This document shows positions 38,842 to 50,766 of a stretch of DNA of 64,000 nt, piece after piece. This DNA comes from Hyphomicrobiales bacterium (GTDB lineage Bacteria > Pseudomonadota > Alphaproteobacteria > Rhizobiales > Rhizobiaceae). Each line of letters starts with the position of its first letter. Position 1 is the first letter of the stretch. Both the position numbers and the translations under genes were made by a program. The notes under the pieces are model-generated. The model was not told the DNA's origin. It was given only the letters and a program-made list of their open reading frames with translations, and searched no databases. The stretch covers positions 169,334 through 233,333 of the forward strand of contig JAJFHV010000021.1 in the NCBI GenBank assembly GCA_021775415.1, in the 5' to 3' direction.

Positions 38842-40169
38842 GTTTGCTTCGAAATGACGGGTTTTTGCCGCGTATGAAACCGCTTTCGACCAAGCGGTCG
38901 ACGGTGGTGAGCGTTCTCGATATCGGGACATCAAAAATTTGCTGTCTGATTGCGGAACTAATGCCGCGCGATGAGAGTGAGGTTCTGCCGGGCAGAACCC
39001 ACAAAATCAAAATAATGGGCATTGGACACCAACAGTCCCGCGGGATCAAATCCGGGGTGATTGTCAATCTGGATGCGGCGGAACAGGCAATTCGACATAC
39101 AGTGGAGTCGGCGGAACGCATGGCGGGCGTGACGGTGGATTCCCTGATCACCAATGTGTCTTCCGGACGCTTGGTAAGTGAGGCTTTTTCGGCAGACATC
39201 TCCCTTGATGGTTATGAGGTGCAAGACCGCGACATTTCGCAGGTCTTGAGCGCGGGTGCTGCGCATGCATTGGCACCTGACCGCTCTGTCGTGCATTCAA
39301 TTCCGATTGGCTACTCGCTTGACGGAGACTATGGCATCGCCGATCCACGCGGCATGATGGGCACCAAGCTTGGCGTCGACATGCATGTGGTAACTGCCGA
39401 AAACGCCCCTCTCAGGAACCTCGAACTGTGCATCAACCGGGCCCATCTTTCAGTCGAAGCAATGGCTGCGACACCCTATGCGGCCGGCCTTGCGGCACTG
39501 GTCGACGATGAAATGCATATGGGTTGCGCCTGTATCGACATCGGTGGCGGTACTGCCACGCTTTCAATTTTCATGGATGGCCGGTTTGTATATTCAGACG
39601 CAATTGCAATCGGGGGCTATCACGTAACGATGGATCTGGCACGCGGGCTTTCCACGCGGCTTGAAGATGCAGAAATTTTGAAGGTCAAACACGGTTCAGC
39701 TTTGCTGGGTTCGAGTGACACGGAAGCGATGGTGACAATTCCGCCAATTTCAGAAGATGAGCGCGATGTGCCCGCCCAGGTTTCACGGGCCCAGATTACA
39801 CGCATTATCAGGCCCCGCGTTGAAGAGACCCTGGAAATGATACGAGACCGGTTGGCGCGTTCCGGCTATGCGGACGCAGTTGGCAAGCGATTGGTTTTAA
39901 CCGGTGGTGCCAGTCAGTTGAACGGTATGACGGAGATTGCACGGCGTATTTTATCTCGCAATGTGCGGCTTGGACGACCCATGGGGATTGCGGGTATGCC
40001 GGAATCGGCAAAGGGGCCTGCATTTTCTACAGCGGTGGGTCTGTTGATCTATCCGCAAATTGCAAAGATTGAATGTTTTTCAAGCCGCTCCAGCGAGAGC
40101 GGTTTGTTGATGACCGGTACAGGTGGGCCATTTGGTCGATTTGGGAACTGGATAAAAGAGAATTTTTAG
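38838..40169 (+). CDS. ftsA: Cell division protein FtsA
   Basis: 443 residues, actin-like. Phosphate 1 SVLDIGTSKICCLIAEL, 1C domain SRGIKSGVIVNLDAAEQAI, phosphate 2 CIDIGGGTATLSIF, adenosine loop LVLTGGASQLNGM and a C-terminal amphipathic helix FGRFGNWIKENF for membrane binding. Tethers FtsZ to the membrane and signals to FtsN/FtsWI. Confidence 0.96.
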   Translation: MSLLRNDGFLPRMKPLSTKRSTVVSVLDIGTSKICCLIAELMPRDESEVLPGRTHKIKIMGIGHQQSRGIKSGVIVNLDAAEQAIRHTVESAERMAGVTVDSLITNVSSGRLVSEAFSADISLDGYEVQDRDISQVLSAGAAHALAPDRSVVHSIPIGYSLDGDYGIADPRGMMGTKLGVDMHVVTAENAPLRNLELCINRAHLSVEAMAATPYAAGLAALVDDEMHMGCACIDIGGGTATLSIFMDGRFVYSDAIAIGGYHVTMDLARGLSTRLEDAEILKVKHGSALLGSSDTEAMVTIPPISEDERDVPAQVSRAQITRIIRPRVEETLEMIRDRLARSGYADAVGKRLVLTGGASQLNGMTEIARRILSRNVRLGRPMGIAGMPESAKGPAFSTAVGLLIYPQIAKIECFSSRSSESGLLMTGTGGPFGRFGNWIKENF

Positions 40170-40226
40170 ATTGCGGCAAGTTCTGGCGGGTATTTCCTGT
40201 CTGGACAAAAAACGGAGACGAGGAAA

Positions 40227-41858
40227 ATGACTATCAACCTGCAAAAGCCTGATATTACAGAGCTGAAGCCCAAGATTACCGTGTTTGGTGTTGGCGGCGG
40301 CGGCGGAAATGCGGTCAACAACATGATCCATGGCGGCCTTGAGGGCGTCGAGTTTGTGGTGGCCAATACAGATGCCCAGGCGCTGACAATGTCAGCTGCT
40401 GACAAGGTCATCCAGCTTGGTGTGGATGTGACCGAAGGTCTGGGCGCTGGTTCTCAACCAGATGTCGGGCGTGCCGCTGCAGAAGAATGTATCGATGAGA
40501 TCTCGGACTATCTGACCGGCACCCACATGGCGTTTGTTACAGCTGGCATGGGTGGTGGAACCGGGACCGGTGCTGCACCTATTGTTGCACGGGCAGCGCG
40601 TGAAAAGGGTGTGCTTACCGTTGGTGTGGTCACCAAGCCGTTTCAGTTCGAAGGTCAGCGCCGCATGCTGACGGCTGAAGCCGGCATTATCGAGCTACAA
40701 AAGAATGTAGACACCCTCATCGTTATTCCGAACCAGAACCTCTTCCGCATTGCAAACGACAAGACCACCTTTGCTGACGCCTTCGGCATGGCCGACCAGG
40801 TGCTGTATTCCGGTGTTGCCTGTATTACCGACTTGATGGTCAAGGAGGGGCTTATCAACCTTGATTTTGCTGATGTACGCTCGGTCATGCGTGAAATGGG
40901 CAAGGCAATGATGGGTACAGGTGAAGCCAGTGGCGAAGGCCGCGCGATGCAAGCTGCGGAAGCCGCAATTTCCAATCCATTGCTGGATGAAACCTCCATG
41001 CGCGGTGCGCAGGGGCTGCTGATTTCGATTACCGGCGGGCGCGACCTTACCTTGTTCGAAGTGGATGAGGCAGCAACCCGAATTCGCGAAGAAGTAGACC
41101 AGGAAGCAAACATCATTCTGGGCGCAACCTTTGATGAGGGCCTCGAGGGGGTCATTCGGGTCTCAGTGGTAGCGACCGGTATTGACAATGCCGCATCCGG
41201 TGCCAAACGACCAGCCGTGGAGCACCATGCTGACGCTGTAGCTGGTCTGATTGTTTCAACACCACAACAGGCCGAGACAATTGAACCTGTGGCGGAAAAC
41301 CTTTCCCTTTCCGAAACATCGGAAAAGGTTGAGCGTGATGGGGTAACCCTTGAACCGTTCAAACCTTCTACGCCGCTGTTTTCAGATCCGGTTGTGGAAG
41401 AGGAATTCAAGGCTGCACTGGAAGAAGAGTTGATGCCAATTGATGGCGAGTTTGTTCCACCAGCTGCTGAAGAACCTGCCGGTGTTGTTGAAGCTGCAAA
41501 CATTCCGGATCTGGAAGATTTTCCGCCGATGGTTCAAGCAGAAGCAAAGGGGGAACCGACGGGGGAACCAACTGACGGGCATGGGCCTATGGGACTGCTC
41601 CAGAAACTGAAGCAGGGATTTGGGGTCGGTGAAGTGGAAGAAGTCGCTTCTCCGCCGTTGCAGGCAGAAATTGCTGACGAGGCAGCGACTGGAGAATTAC
41701 AACCGGAGCAGTCCGGCTCATCCCGCGTTGATGACAATCCGTATGCACCACGGCGCGGACAACTTGATGCAAATGGCAGAATCAACCCCTCCGAAAAACC
41801 CATCCCGGAAGATGACCAATTGGACATTCCGGCTTTTTTGCGTCGACAAGCGAGCTGA
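40227..41858 (+). CDS. ftsZ: Cell division GTPase FtsZ
   Basis: 543 residues. GTPase domain ~10-320 with [13 protein letters not shown], tubulin signature [10 protein letters not shown] and NIDFADVR-like T7 region ([11 protein letters not shown]). A long ~200-residue variable linker rich in Glu, Pro and Ala, typical for Rhizobiales, ends in the FtsA/ZipA-binding tail [18 protein letters not shown] sits directly before ATG. The linker length is much greater than in E. coli. Confidence 0.97.
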   Translation: MTINLQKPDITELKPKITVFGVGGGGGNAVNNMIHGGLEGVEFVVANTDAQALTMSAADKVIQLGVDVTEGLGAGSQPDVGRAAAEECIDEISDYLTGTHMAFVTAGMGGGTGTGAAPIVARAAREKGVLTVGVVTKPFQFEGQRRMLTAEAGIIELQKNVDTLIVIPNQNLFRIANDKTTFADAFGMADQVLYSGVACITDLMVKEGLINLDFADVRSVMREMGKAMMGTGEASGEGRAMQAAEAAISNPLLDETSMRGAQGLLISITGGRDLTLFEVDEAATRIREEVDQEANIILGATFDEGLEGVIRVSVVATGIDNAASGAKRPAVEHHADAVAGLIVSTPQQAETIEPVAENLSLSETSEKVERDGVTLEPFKPSTPLFSDPVVEEEFKAALEEELMPIDGEFVPPAAEEPAGVVEAANIPDLEDFPPMVQAEAKGEPTGEPTDGHGPMGLLQKLKQGFGVGEVEEVASPPLQAEIADEAATGELQPEQSGSSRVDDNPYAPRRGQLDANGRINPSEKPIPEDDQLDIPAFLRRQAS

Positions 41859-42068
41859 GTAACGCAAGGTAATGTGGAAAACGCTTTTGTATGACAAGTG
41901 TTACAAAAACGATTTTCGCATAACCTGCTGTTATTTATTGTTAAAATGTTTTTGCGGAAGGGACTGGAAGTAACAAAGAGTAAGAAAGCGTGATTTGGTA
42001 TGTGCCTGCCAAATGAGTATGTTTGCGGCGAAAATAAGACTGTAGAAAGCAGTTGGTGGGAAGGATCG

Positions 42069-42086
42069 GGTTGATTTGGGTCAACC
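42069..42086 (+). promoter_or_regulatory. Inverted repeat in the lpxC leader
   Basis: GGTTGA-tttggg-TCAACC, a perfect 6-bp inverted repeat 24 bp before the lpxC start in a 252-bp gap after ftsZ. It could be an operator or an mRNA hairpin near the ribosome binding region. The rest of the gap is AT-rich (41880-41960) and probably contains the lpxC promoter. Confidence 0.45.
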
Positions 42087-42110
42087 TGCCTCACAAGAAC
42101 CAAAACAAAG

Positions 42111-43082
42111 ATGGCGGGCGACATGGGGATAAACGTGCTGGGTCACCAGACAACATTGCGGGAAAAGATCGAGTTCACCGGTGTGGGTGTACATTCAGGT
42201 CAAGCCGTTACCATGACACTGCTTCCAAGCGAAGCAGATACAGGAATTATCTTTAACATATCAAGTGATGCAACGAACGGTGAGCCGGTTGATCTGCTTG
42301 CCAATCTGAAAATGGTTGGTGCAACCGACCTTTGCACCGTGCTTGGAAATCCGGCCGGTGCGCATGTGGCAACCATCGAGCATTTGATGGCTGCGCTGCG
42401 GGCGCTCCATGTCGACAATGTTGTTGTTGAAATGGATGCCAACGAAGTGCCGGTAATGGATGGAAGTTCAGCAGTATTCGTTGAAGCCATCAAGGCGACC
42501 GGACTTGCTTCGCTTGCTGCAACCCGTTGCTATATTCGTGTCAACAAGCCGGTCCGTGTGGATATGGGCGCTTCCTGGGGTGAATTTGTCCCTTATGAGG
42601 GTTCCCGCTTTGAGGTCGAAATCGATTTTGAATGCGAAACAATTGGCCGCCAGAAATTTGCTTCAGACATGACCGAGGAAGTTTTCTGCACAGAATTGAG
42701 CAGGGCACGTACATTCGGTTTCATGAAGGATGTGGAACGTCTTTGGGCAGCAGGCTTTGCGCTTGGTTCATCGCTTGAAAACTCAGTGGTAATTGGCGAT
42801 GACAATCGCATTATCAATCCGGAAGGCCTGCGTTACACCGATGAATTTGTCCGGCACAAAACCCTTGATGCGGTTGGTGATCTGGCGCTTGCGGGTGCTC
42901 CAATTATTGGCTGTTACCGCTCCTATCGTGGAGGGCACAAGTTGAACTCCATGACACTTGAGGCTTTGCTATCGGACAAGGATGCATTTGATTTTGTCGA
43001 ATCACCAATGTCACGCCCACGGGTACGTCACGGTGAATTGATAGCGGTTAGTGCGCCAGCATACGCGGCGGTATTCGTCTAA
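42111..43082 (+). CDS. lpxC: UDP-3-O-acyl-N-acetylglucosamine deacetylase LpxC
   Basis: 323 residues. TLREKIEFTGVGVHSGQAV, zinc ligands in TIEHLMAALRAL (His) and VRHKTLDAVGDLALAG (His and Asp), and GGHKLN near the C-terminus. First committed step of lipid A synthesis. Start 42111 has no clear ribosome binding site; Met5 (42123) is equally possible. Its presence confirms an LPS-bearing outer membrane. Confidence 0.95.
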   Translation: MAGDMGINVLGHQTTLREKIEFTGVGVHSGQAVTMTLLPSEADTGIIFNISSDATNGEPVDLLANLKMVGATDLCTVLGNPAGAHVATIEHLMAALRALHVDNVVVEMDANEVPVMDGSSAVFVEAIKATGLASLAATRCYIRVNKPVRVDMGASWGEFVPYEGSRFEVEIDFECETIGRQKFASDMTEEVFCTELSRARTFGFMKDVERLWAAGFALGSSLENSVVIGDDNRIINPEGLRYTDEFVRHKTLDAVGDLALAGAPIIGCYRSYRGGHKLNSMTLEALLSDKDAFDFVESPMSRPRVRHGELIAVSAPAYAAVFV

Positions 43083-43099
43083 CAGTAATCCCGGCAACA

Positions 43100-43125
43100 G
43101 GTATGTGCCAAAACTGGCTCATACC
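43100..43125. repeat. Imperfect palindrome between lpxC and bamD
   Basis: GGTATGTGCC-aaaact-GGCTCATACC: 9 of 10 arm positions pair. It starts 17 bp after the lpxC stop. No T-run follows, so a terminator role is doubtful; it may stabilise the 3' end of lpxC mRNA. Confidence 0.5.
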
Positions 43126-43209
43126 GGTTTACCCTGTCACAAAATTGCTTCATTGCCGGACAATATGCACTGGTGCTTTTACCGCGACTGCGGTATTTGA
43201 ATGTCCTAG

Positions 43210-43233
43210 GAGCATTTTCCAGCCAAAATGCTC
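43210..43233. repeat. Perfect palindrome upstream of bamD
   Basis: GAGCATTTT-ccagcc-AAAATGCTC, 9-bp perfect arms, 25 bp before the bamD start. It is similar in style to short extragenic palindromes of Rhizobiales genomes; no other copy was noticed in this window. Could be a mobile palindromic repeat or a regulator site for bamD. Confidence 0.55.
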
Positions 43234-43257
43234 TCTACAGAATGCTAAGGTATGATA

Positions 43258-44124
43258 ATGCGTATTGGGCTACCGATTGAAGTGTTGAGAGTTCTTGTTG
43301 GAGTGACCCTGAAGGGGTTGCTGGTGGCCGGTTTGTTTGCGCTTGCAGCCTGTAATACGGCAGAAACCACAAGCAGCGAATTTGTTGATGACATTGAACC
43401 GGCTGATGTCCTCTACAACCAGGCGCTTGCCAACATGGATGCCGGCGATCTTAAAGAGGCGAAGAAAAAACTCACCAAACTGGATCAGCAACATCCATAT
43501 TCCGAGTTTTCGCGCCGTTCGCTGATATTGATGACCTTTATCCATTATCGCCAGGGTGATTATGCGGGAACAACGGAGACCGGCAAACGGTTTGTATCGC
43601 TGTATCCCGGTGACAAGGATGCCGCATATGCCCAGTATCTGATTGGCATGTCCTATTTTAAACAAATGCCAAGCATCACGCGCGATCAAACGATTACCGC
43701 GCGGGCATACAATGCGATGAACTCGGTTGTCGAAAAATATCCCGAGAGCGAATATGTAGAAGATGCAAAAAAGAAAATGCGGGTCACCTACGATCAGCTT
43801 GCGGGTAAGGAAATGCTCGTCGGTCGTTATTATCAAGAGCGGCTGGAATTTTTAGCAGCAATCAACAGATTTCGCAGGGTGGTTGAGAAATTCGCGGCAA
43901 CCCGTCACGTTGAGGAAGCGCTGGCGCGGCTAACGGAGTGCTATTTCTCCCTTGGCCTTTCTGGCGAAGCGCAGAATGCGGCAGCGGTACTTGGCCATAA
44001 CTATCCCGATAGCCAATGGTATAAAGACAGCTACGCCCTGCTGCAGACTGGTGGATTGGAGCCGAAGGAAAGCCCGGGTTCGTGGCTTTCTGATGCCTTC
44101 AAAACACCAAAGCAACCAACCTGA
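43258..44124 (+). CDS. bamD: Outer-membrane assembly lipoprotein BamD
   Basis: 288 residues. Lipoprotein signal with lipobox LAAC (Cys ~32), then TPR-like repeats: DVLYNQALANMDAGDLKEAKKKL, FSRRSLILMTFIHYRQGDY, AQYLIGMSYFKQMPSITRDQT (a BamD-typical loop), NSVVEKYPESEYVEDAKKKM. Part of the BAM complex that inserts beta-barrel proteins. ATG 43258 is preferred since AAGG lies 7 nt upstream; ATG 43252 is in the same frame. Confidence 0.94.
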   Translation: MRIGLPIEVLRVLVGVTLKGLLVAGLFALAACNTAETTSSEFVDDIEPADVLYNQALANMDAGDLKEAKKKLTKLDQQHPYSEFSRRSLILMTFIHYRQGDYAGTTETGKRFVSLYPGDKDAAYAQYLIGMSYFKQMPSITRDQTITARAYNAMNSVVEKYPESEYVEDAKKKMRVTYDQLAGKEMLVGRYYQERLEFLAAINRFRRVVEKFAATRHVEEALARLTECYFSLGLSGEAQNAAAVLGHNYPDSQWYKDSYALLQTGGLEPKESPGSWLSDAFKTPKQPT

Positions 44125-44136
44125 GCCAATCACATA

Positions 44137-45810
44137 ATGCTGAGACAGCTTTCGATCCGTGATATTGTTCTGATCGAACGTCTTGATATTGAATTTATTC
44201 AAGGCCTCTCGGTTTTGACCGGTGAAACCGGCGCGGGAAAATCTATTTTGCTTGATTCACTGGCTCTTGCGCTTGGCGGGCGTGGGGACGGTGGATTGGT
44301 GCGTAGCGATGTTGATAGTGGTAGTGTCACAGCTGTATTTGAACCGGTGGCTGGCCATCCAGTTCATGCATTTCTTTCATCACATGAGATGGTTGTTGGT
44401 GAGGAGCTGATTTTGCGCCGTGTCCAGAATTCGGACGGCAAGACCCGTGCATTTGTCAACGACGCGCCTGTTTCCGTCGCCATGATGCGGGAAATTGGCG
44501 CGATGCTGGTTGAATTGCATGGCCAGCATGATGAACGCGCAATGCTTGATCCCAATTCCCATCGGGACTTGCTCGATGCGCATGGTGGTCTGGAAGCCGA
44601 ATGCAGTCTTGTTGCCAATGCCTGGAAATCCTGGCTCGAGCTCAAACAGGCAAAGGCCCGACTTTCACAAGAAGTGGAAGATGCGCGCAAGGAAGCTGAA
44701 TATCTAAAGTCATCTTCAGAGGAATTGCGGCTTCTTGCGCCAGAAACGGGCGAAGAAACAGCACTTGCGGATCGCCGCCAGCGGATGATGAAAATCGAGC
44801 AAATTGCCAGTGATCTGGGTGAAGCAAATGATACGTTGTCGGGTAATGCATCGCCGGTAACGGTTCTGGCCAATCTGGCGCGCCGGCTTGAGCGCAAGCA
44901 GGATCAAGTTCCCGGTTTGATCGAAGAAACCGTCAAGAATCTGGATATTGCACTTGATGCGCTTCATGAAGCACAAGCGAGTCTGGAGGCGGCTTTCAAC
45001 GAGACACAGTTTGATCCAAAGGAATTGGAGAGTGCAGAGGAGAGGTTGTTTGCACTGCGGGCGGCGTCTCGTAAATTCTCGACGCCAGTTGAAAATCTCC
45101 CTGAACTCGCGATCAAGATGGCAGACAGTTTGGCAATGCTGGAAGATGGCGCAGAGCGGCTGAAAGCCATTGAAACAGAATGCGGTGAGCGGGAAATTGA
45201 ATATTTCCGTTTGGCGGAGGCGCTTTCGGCCAAGCGGAAGACTGCGGCTGAAACCCTGGTAACATCAGTAATGAATGAGCTTCCAGCCCTTAAGCTGGAG
45301 CAGGCGGAGTTTATTGTAAATATAGACTCCGATCAGGGTCTGGCGGGTTCTTCAGGTATCGATACGCTGGAATTCTGGGTGAAGACCAATCCGGGTACAA
45401 AAGCGGGTCCGATGCGCAAAGTGGCTTCTGGTGGAGAGTTGGCGCGTTTCATGTTGGCGCTCAAGGTAGCGCTTGCGGATCGTGGTTCTGCACCGACCCT
45501 GATATTTGACGAAATAGATTCAGGCGTTGGCGGTGCAGTTGCTGATGCGATCGGCCAGCGGCTCGCCCGTCTTGCGCAAGGGGTGCAGGTGTTGTCTGTC
45601 ACTCATGCGCCTCAGGTTGCGGCAAGGGCAAACGGTCACTATCTGATTTCCAAATCAAAAATTTCCAGCGGTGACCGGGTCGCGACTGCAGTTGAAGAAA
45701 TTTCTACCACATCCAGGCTTGAGGAAATCGCCCGAATGTTGTCGGGTGCAAATGTGACCAATGAAGCGCGGGCCCAAGCCGAAAAGCTTATCAACCAGCC
45801 CGCTGTTTGA
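44137..45810 (+). CDS. recN: DNA repair protein RecN
   Basis: 557 residues, SMC-like. N-terminal Walker A LTGETGAGKSILLDSL, a central coiled coil (~150-360), signature VASGGELARFMLALKV, Walker B LIFDEIDSGVGG and the LSVTHAPQVAA loop. Acts in double-strand break repair. The gene follows bamD after 12 bp; no LexA-box was identified. Confidence 0.95.
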   Translation: MLRQLSIRDIVLIERLDIEFIQGLSVLTGETGAGKSILLDSLALALGGRGDGGLVRSDVDSGSVTAVFEPVAGHPVHAFLSSHEMVVGEELILRRVQNSDGKTRAFVNDAPVSVAMMREIGAMLVELHGQHDERAMLDPNSHRDLLDAHGGLEAECSLVANAWKSWLELKQAKARLSQEVEDARKEAEYLKSSSEELRLLAPETGEETALADRRQRMMKIEQIASDLGEANDTLSGNASPVTVLANLARRLERKQDQVPGLIEETVKNLDIALDALHEAQASLEAAFNETQFDPKELESAEERLFALRAASRKFSTPVENLPELAIKMADSLAMLEDGAERLKAIETECGEREIEYFRLAEALSAKRKTAAETLVTSVMNELPALKLEQAEFIVNIDSDQGLAGSSGIDTLEFWVKTNPGTKAGPMRKVASGGELARFMLALKVALADRGSAPTLIFDEIDSGVGGAVADAIGQRLARLAQGVQVLSVTHAPQVAARANGHYLISKSKISSGDRVATAVEEISTTSRLEEIARMLSGANVTNEARAQAEKLINQPAV

Positions 45811-45819
45811 GGGCTATGA

Positions 45820-47973
<2,154 letters not shown>

Positions 47974-47982
47974 GGGGAAACA

Positions 47983-49299
47983 ATGCGGATCACCAGGTTA
48001 CCAAGGCTGGACAATACCAATGGCTGGAGCCGGATTCTCGAACCTCGCAAGGCCAATCCAAGTCTCGCAAAAGATGCAGCTGCCGACTGGCTAATTATTG
48101 GAGCAGGTTATGCAGGGCTGGCCGCTGCACGCAGACTTGCCGAGAACCGGCCGGATGATCGCATTGTGGTTGTGGATGCAGGGGAGGTCGGTGAAAATAC
48201 CTCCGGTCGAAATTCCGGTTTTGCAATTGATCTGCCGCACAATACCGGTTCCTCGCTTGAGGAGCTCGGCGCATCGCAGCGCTATATGGGGCTTGCCCGT
48301 ACCGCCATCGATTATATGGAAAAGACGGTAATCGAGGCCGGCATTGATTGTGACTGGTCACGGGATGGTAAATATCACACTGCAGTCTCCAGCCGTGGCG
48401 CGAGCGAAGTTCTTGAACCCCTGGCTCGGGAACTGGAAGCACTGGGTGAACCATTTGAGTGGATCGACAAGCGAGGTGTTGCGGAAAAAATTGGTTCCAG
48501 CCATTTCACCGCTGCCGTTTATACGCCTGGTTGCGTGTTGATGAATCCGGCAGCCCTTACCCGGGGACTTGCGGATACATTGCCTGAAAATGTGATCCTG
48601 TATGAAAATTCTCCAGTAACAGAAATCAACTACCAGAACGGTGTTCACATCCACACGCCAACCGGTTCTCTTCGTGCACCAAAGTTGATTCTGGCAGTTA
48701 ATGGTTTCGCCGAGCGTTTTGGGTTTCTGGAGCAAAATCTGGTGCACGTCGGAGCGCATGCGAGTTTGACCAGACCGCTCAGTAAACAGGAGCGGGAAGA
48801 ATATGGGGTCACGGATCCCTGGGGCCTAACCCCCGCGAATGCATTTGCCGGAATAACAATGCGTTATACCAATGACTGGCGCATCCTCATTCGGCAAAAT
48901 CTGAACTATGCACCTTCCCAATTTACCAGCATCTCCAAGCAGCAATCGCTTAAGCGGGAACATCAGGCATTGTTTGATGACCGCTTTCCGATGCTCAAAG
49001 GTGTGGAGATCGAACATACCTGGAGCGGTTATTTGTGCTTTTCAAAAAATGGCGCGCCGGGATTTGGTCAGGCTGCGCCAAATATCTGGACTGCTGTTTG
49101 TCAAAATGGTGTTGGGGTGACCAAGGGCACCATTGCTGGCTTGCTTGCAGCCGACATGGCTTGTGGGCGTGACAACCCACTGATTGAAGACATGGAAAGC
49201 CTCGGTGAGCCTGCACGCATTCCACCTCGACCTTTCGTGGATGTTGGTGTGCAGGCGCGCATGATGTGGGAGCTCTGGACCAATCGCCATGAGGCATGA
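47983..49299 (+). CDS. FAD-dependent amine oxidoreductase (DAO family, PuuB-like)
   Basis: 438 residues. The FAD dinucleotide fold is WLIIGAGYAGLAAARRLAE at ~35, followed by NTSGRNSGFAIDLPHN and, near the C-terminus, QNGVGVTKGTIAGLLAAD. The closest general pattern is the gamma-glutamylputrescine oxidoreductase group of the DAO family, cytoplasmic oxidation of a secondary or primary amine. It directly follows ligA by 9 bp but has no functional link to it. Substrate not deducible. Confidence 0.8.
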   Translation: MRITRLPRLDNTNGWSRILEPRKANPSLAKDAAADWLIIGAGYAGLAAARRLAENRPDDRIVVVDAGEVGENTSGRNSGFAIDLPHNTGSSLEELGASQRYMGLARTAIDYMEKTVIEAGIDCDWSRDGKYHTAVSSRGASEVLEPLARELEALGEPFEWIDKRGVAEKIGSSHFTAAVYTPGCVLMNPAALTRGLADTLPENVILYENSPVTEINYQNGVHIHTPTGSLRAPKLILAVNGFAERFGFLEQNLVHVGAHASLTRPLSKQEREEYGVTDPWGLTPANAFAGITMRYTNDWRILIRQNLNYAPSQFTSISKQQSLKREHQALFDDRFPMLKGVEIEHTWSGYLCFSKNGAPGFGQAAPNIWTAVCQNGVGVTKGTIAGLLAADMACGRDNPLIEDMESLGEPARIPPRPFVDVGVQARMMWELWTNRHEA

Positions 49300-49353
49300 A
49301 TGCGTTGTCGTTTGGACTCCCGCACCGGCTGAAATATCAATACACTCTCAAGC

Positions 49354-50073
49354 ATGAGTCGTACCAATCTTTCACGTTCCAGAACTGATTTCCTTGATGG
49401 ATTTAAGCAGGCCGCACCGATTGTGCCGGCTATCGCTGTATTTGGCATGCTGTTTGGAGCAACTGCCGTAAACAGCGGGCTTACTGCGTTTGAAGCCCTG
49501 CTGGCGAGCGCCACAATCCATGCCGGTGCCAGCCAGTTTGTGTTTCTGGAGTTGTTTGGATTTAAAGCGCCGGTCTGGTCAATTCTGTTGGCAGTCTTTG
49601 CAGTAAATTTTCGCCACCTGCTCTATTCCGCGTCGTTGAGCCGTCACATGAGCGCATTTGTCGGGCCGATAAAATACATCGCGTTTTTCTGGTTGTCCGA
49701 TCCGCAATTTGGCGCATCCGAACAGCGGGCAGAGCGACAGGGCTTGAGTATCGCATTCTATTTCGGTTTTGCATCATTCGGTTATCCCTGCTGGTTGACC
49801 GGCAGCCTCATCGGCACATTATTTGGTGCGTTAATCAACGATCCAAGAGCGCTTGGTCTGGACATGTTGCTGGCAATTTATTTTGTCACCTTGCTGATGG
49901 GGTTCAGGTCAAGACCAAACTGGTTACCTGTTGTGTTGGCAAGTGGCGTGGCATCAGCAATCTTGTTTAAATATCTCGGGCCGCCCTGGCACATCAGCCT
50001 CGGAGCAGGCGTGGGTATTGTGCTGGCGGCGTTCCTTGGCAAGCCGGTGAAGAAGGAGGAAGCGGATGCTTGA
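49354..50073 (+). CDS. azlC: AzlC-family branched-chain amino acid exporter subunit
   Basis: 239 residues, about six helices. GFKQAAPIVPAIAVFGMLFG, HAGASQFVFLELFG, NFRHLLYSASLSRH and WLSDPQFGAS match AzlC. With AzlD it forms an exporter for branched-chain amino acids or analogues. Overlaps azlD by 8 bp. Confidence 0.9.
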   Translation: MSRTNLSRSRTDFLDGFKQAAPIVPAIAVFGMLFGATAVNSGLTAFEALLASATIHAGASQFVFLELFGFKAPVWSILLAVFAVNFRHLLYSASLSRHMSAFVGPIKYIAFFWLSDPQFGASEQRAERQGLSIAFYFGFASFGYPCWLTGSLIGTLFGALINDPRALGLDMLLAIYFVTLLMGFRSRPNWLPVVLASGVASAILFKYLGPPWHISLGAGVGIVLAAFLGKPVKKEEADA

Positions 50074-50392
50074 GTTTCTTCTTTCTCCAACCCAGCGCAG
50101 CGACGTTTGGCTGGTAATAATTTTGCTCGGCGTTGTTACCTACTTCACCCGTTCCGGCGGTCACATTATCCTTGCCCGCTTTAAATCCATACATCCACGA
50201 GTCGAGGCCGCTCTTGAAGCTGTTCCAGCAGCCGTGCTTGTGACACTGGTAGTCCCGCCTGCACTTACCAATGGTCCGTTTGAGTTCTTTGCTGTTGCTA
50301 TTTCAATTATTGCCAGTTTGCGTTTCCCACCCTTGTTGGTGCTGTCGATTGGCCTTGCGGTGGTGATTGCCGCAAGACAGGCAGGTTTTTGA
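50066..50392 (+). CDS. azlD: AzlD-family transport subunit
   Basis: 108 residues, three to four helices: DVWLVIILLGVVTYFTRSGGHIIL, ALEAVPAAVLVTLVVPPAL, and ISIIASLRFPPLLVLSIGLAVVIAA. Small partner of AzlC. The frame overlap with azlC implies coupled translation. Confidence 0.88.
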   Translation: MLEFLLSPTQRSDVWLVIILLGVVTYFTRSGGHIILARFKSIHPRVEAALEAVPAAVLVTLVVPPALTNGPFEFFAVAISIIASLRFPPLLVLSIGLAVVIAARQAGF

Positions 50393-50411
50393 GATATTTG
50401 GAGATAGAACG

Positions 50412-50762
50412 ATGCGATACAGAGGCAGCTGTCATTGCGGTGCAATTCAATTTCAGTTCGAAGGACCGAAAATTACAGTCGGGATGGGATGCAATTGTTC
50501 TATTTGCCGACGAAAGAATGCAGTTCTTACGAATTTTACCGTGCCTCCAGAACATATGAGTATCGATGTCGAAGGCTCTGCGCTTTCATCTTATGAGTTT
50601 GGTACGAAAGTTGCCAAGCATCACTTTTGTAATGTGTGCGGGATTTTTACCTTCGTTGAAACACGGCTCAATCCGGGTGAGTACCGGGTAAATTTGGGCT
50701 GTGTGGAAGGCATCAACACGTTCGAACTATCGATCGAAGTCTATGATGGTGCTGCGATTTGA
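50412..50762 (+). CDS. GFA-domain protein (glutathione-dependent formaldehyde-activating enzyme family)
   Basis: 116 residues with the zinc-binding CENP-V/GFA fold: GSCHCGAIQF, then GCNCSICRRKN and the third site FCNVCGIF. GGAGA lies ahead of ATG 50412. Small stand-alone GFA proteins are common and mostly have no proven formaldehyde role. Ends 4 bp before the convergent aminopeptidase gene. Confidence 0.9.
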   Translation: MRYRGSCHCGAIQFQFEGPKITVGMGCNCSICRRKNAVLTNFTVPPEHMSIDVEGSALSSYEFGTKVAKHHFCNVCGIFTFVETRLNPGEYRVNLGCVEGINTFELSIEVYDGAAI

Positions 50763-50766
50763 CGGT

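Noticed and set aside
40655..41503. 282-codon minus-strand frame antisense to ftsZ
   Set aside because: Ser/Thr/Ala-rich shadow of the conserved ftsZ reading frame.
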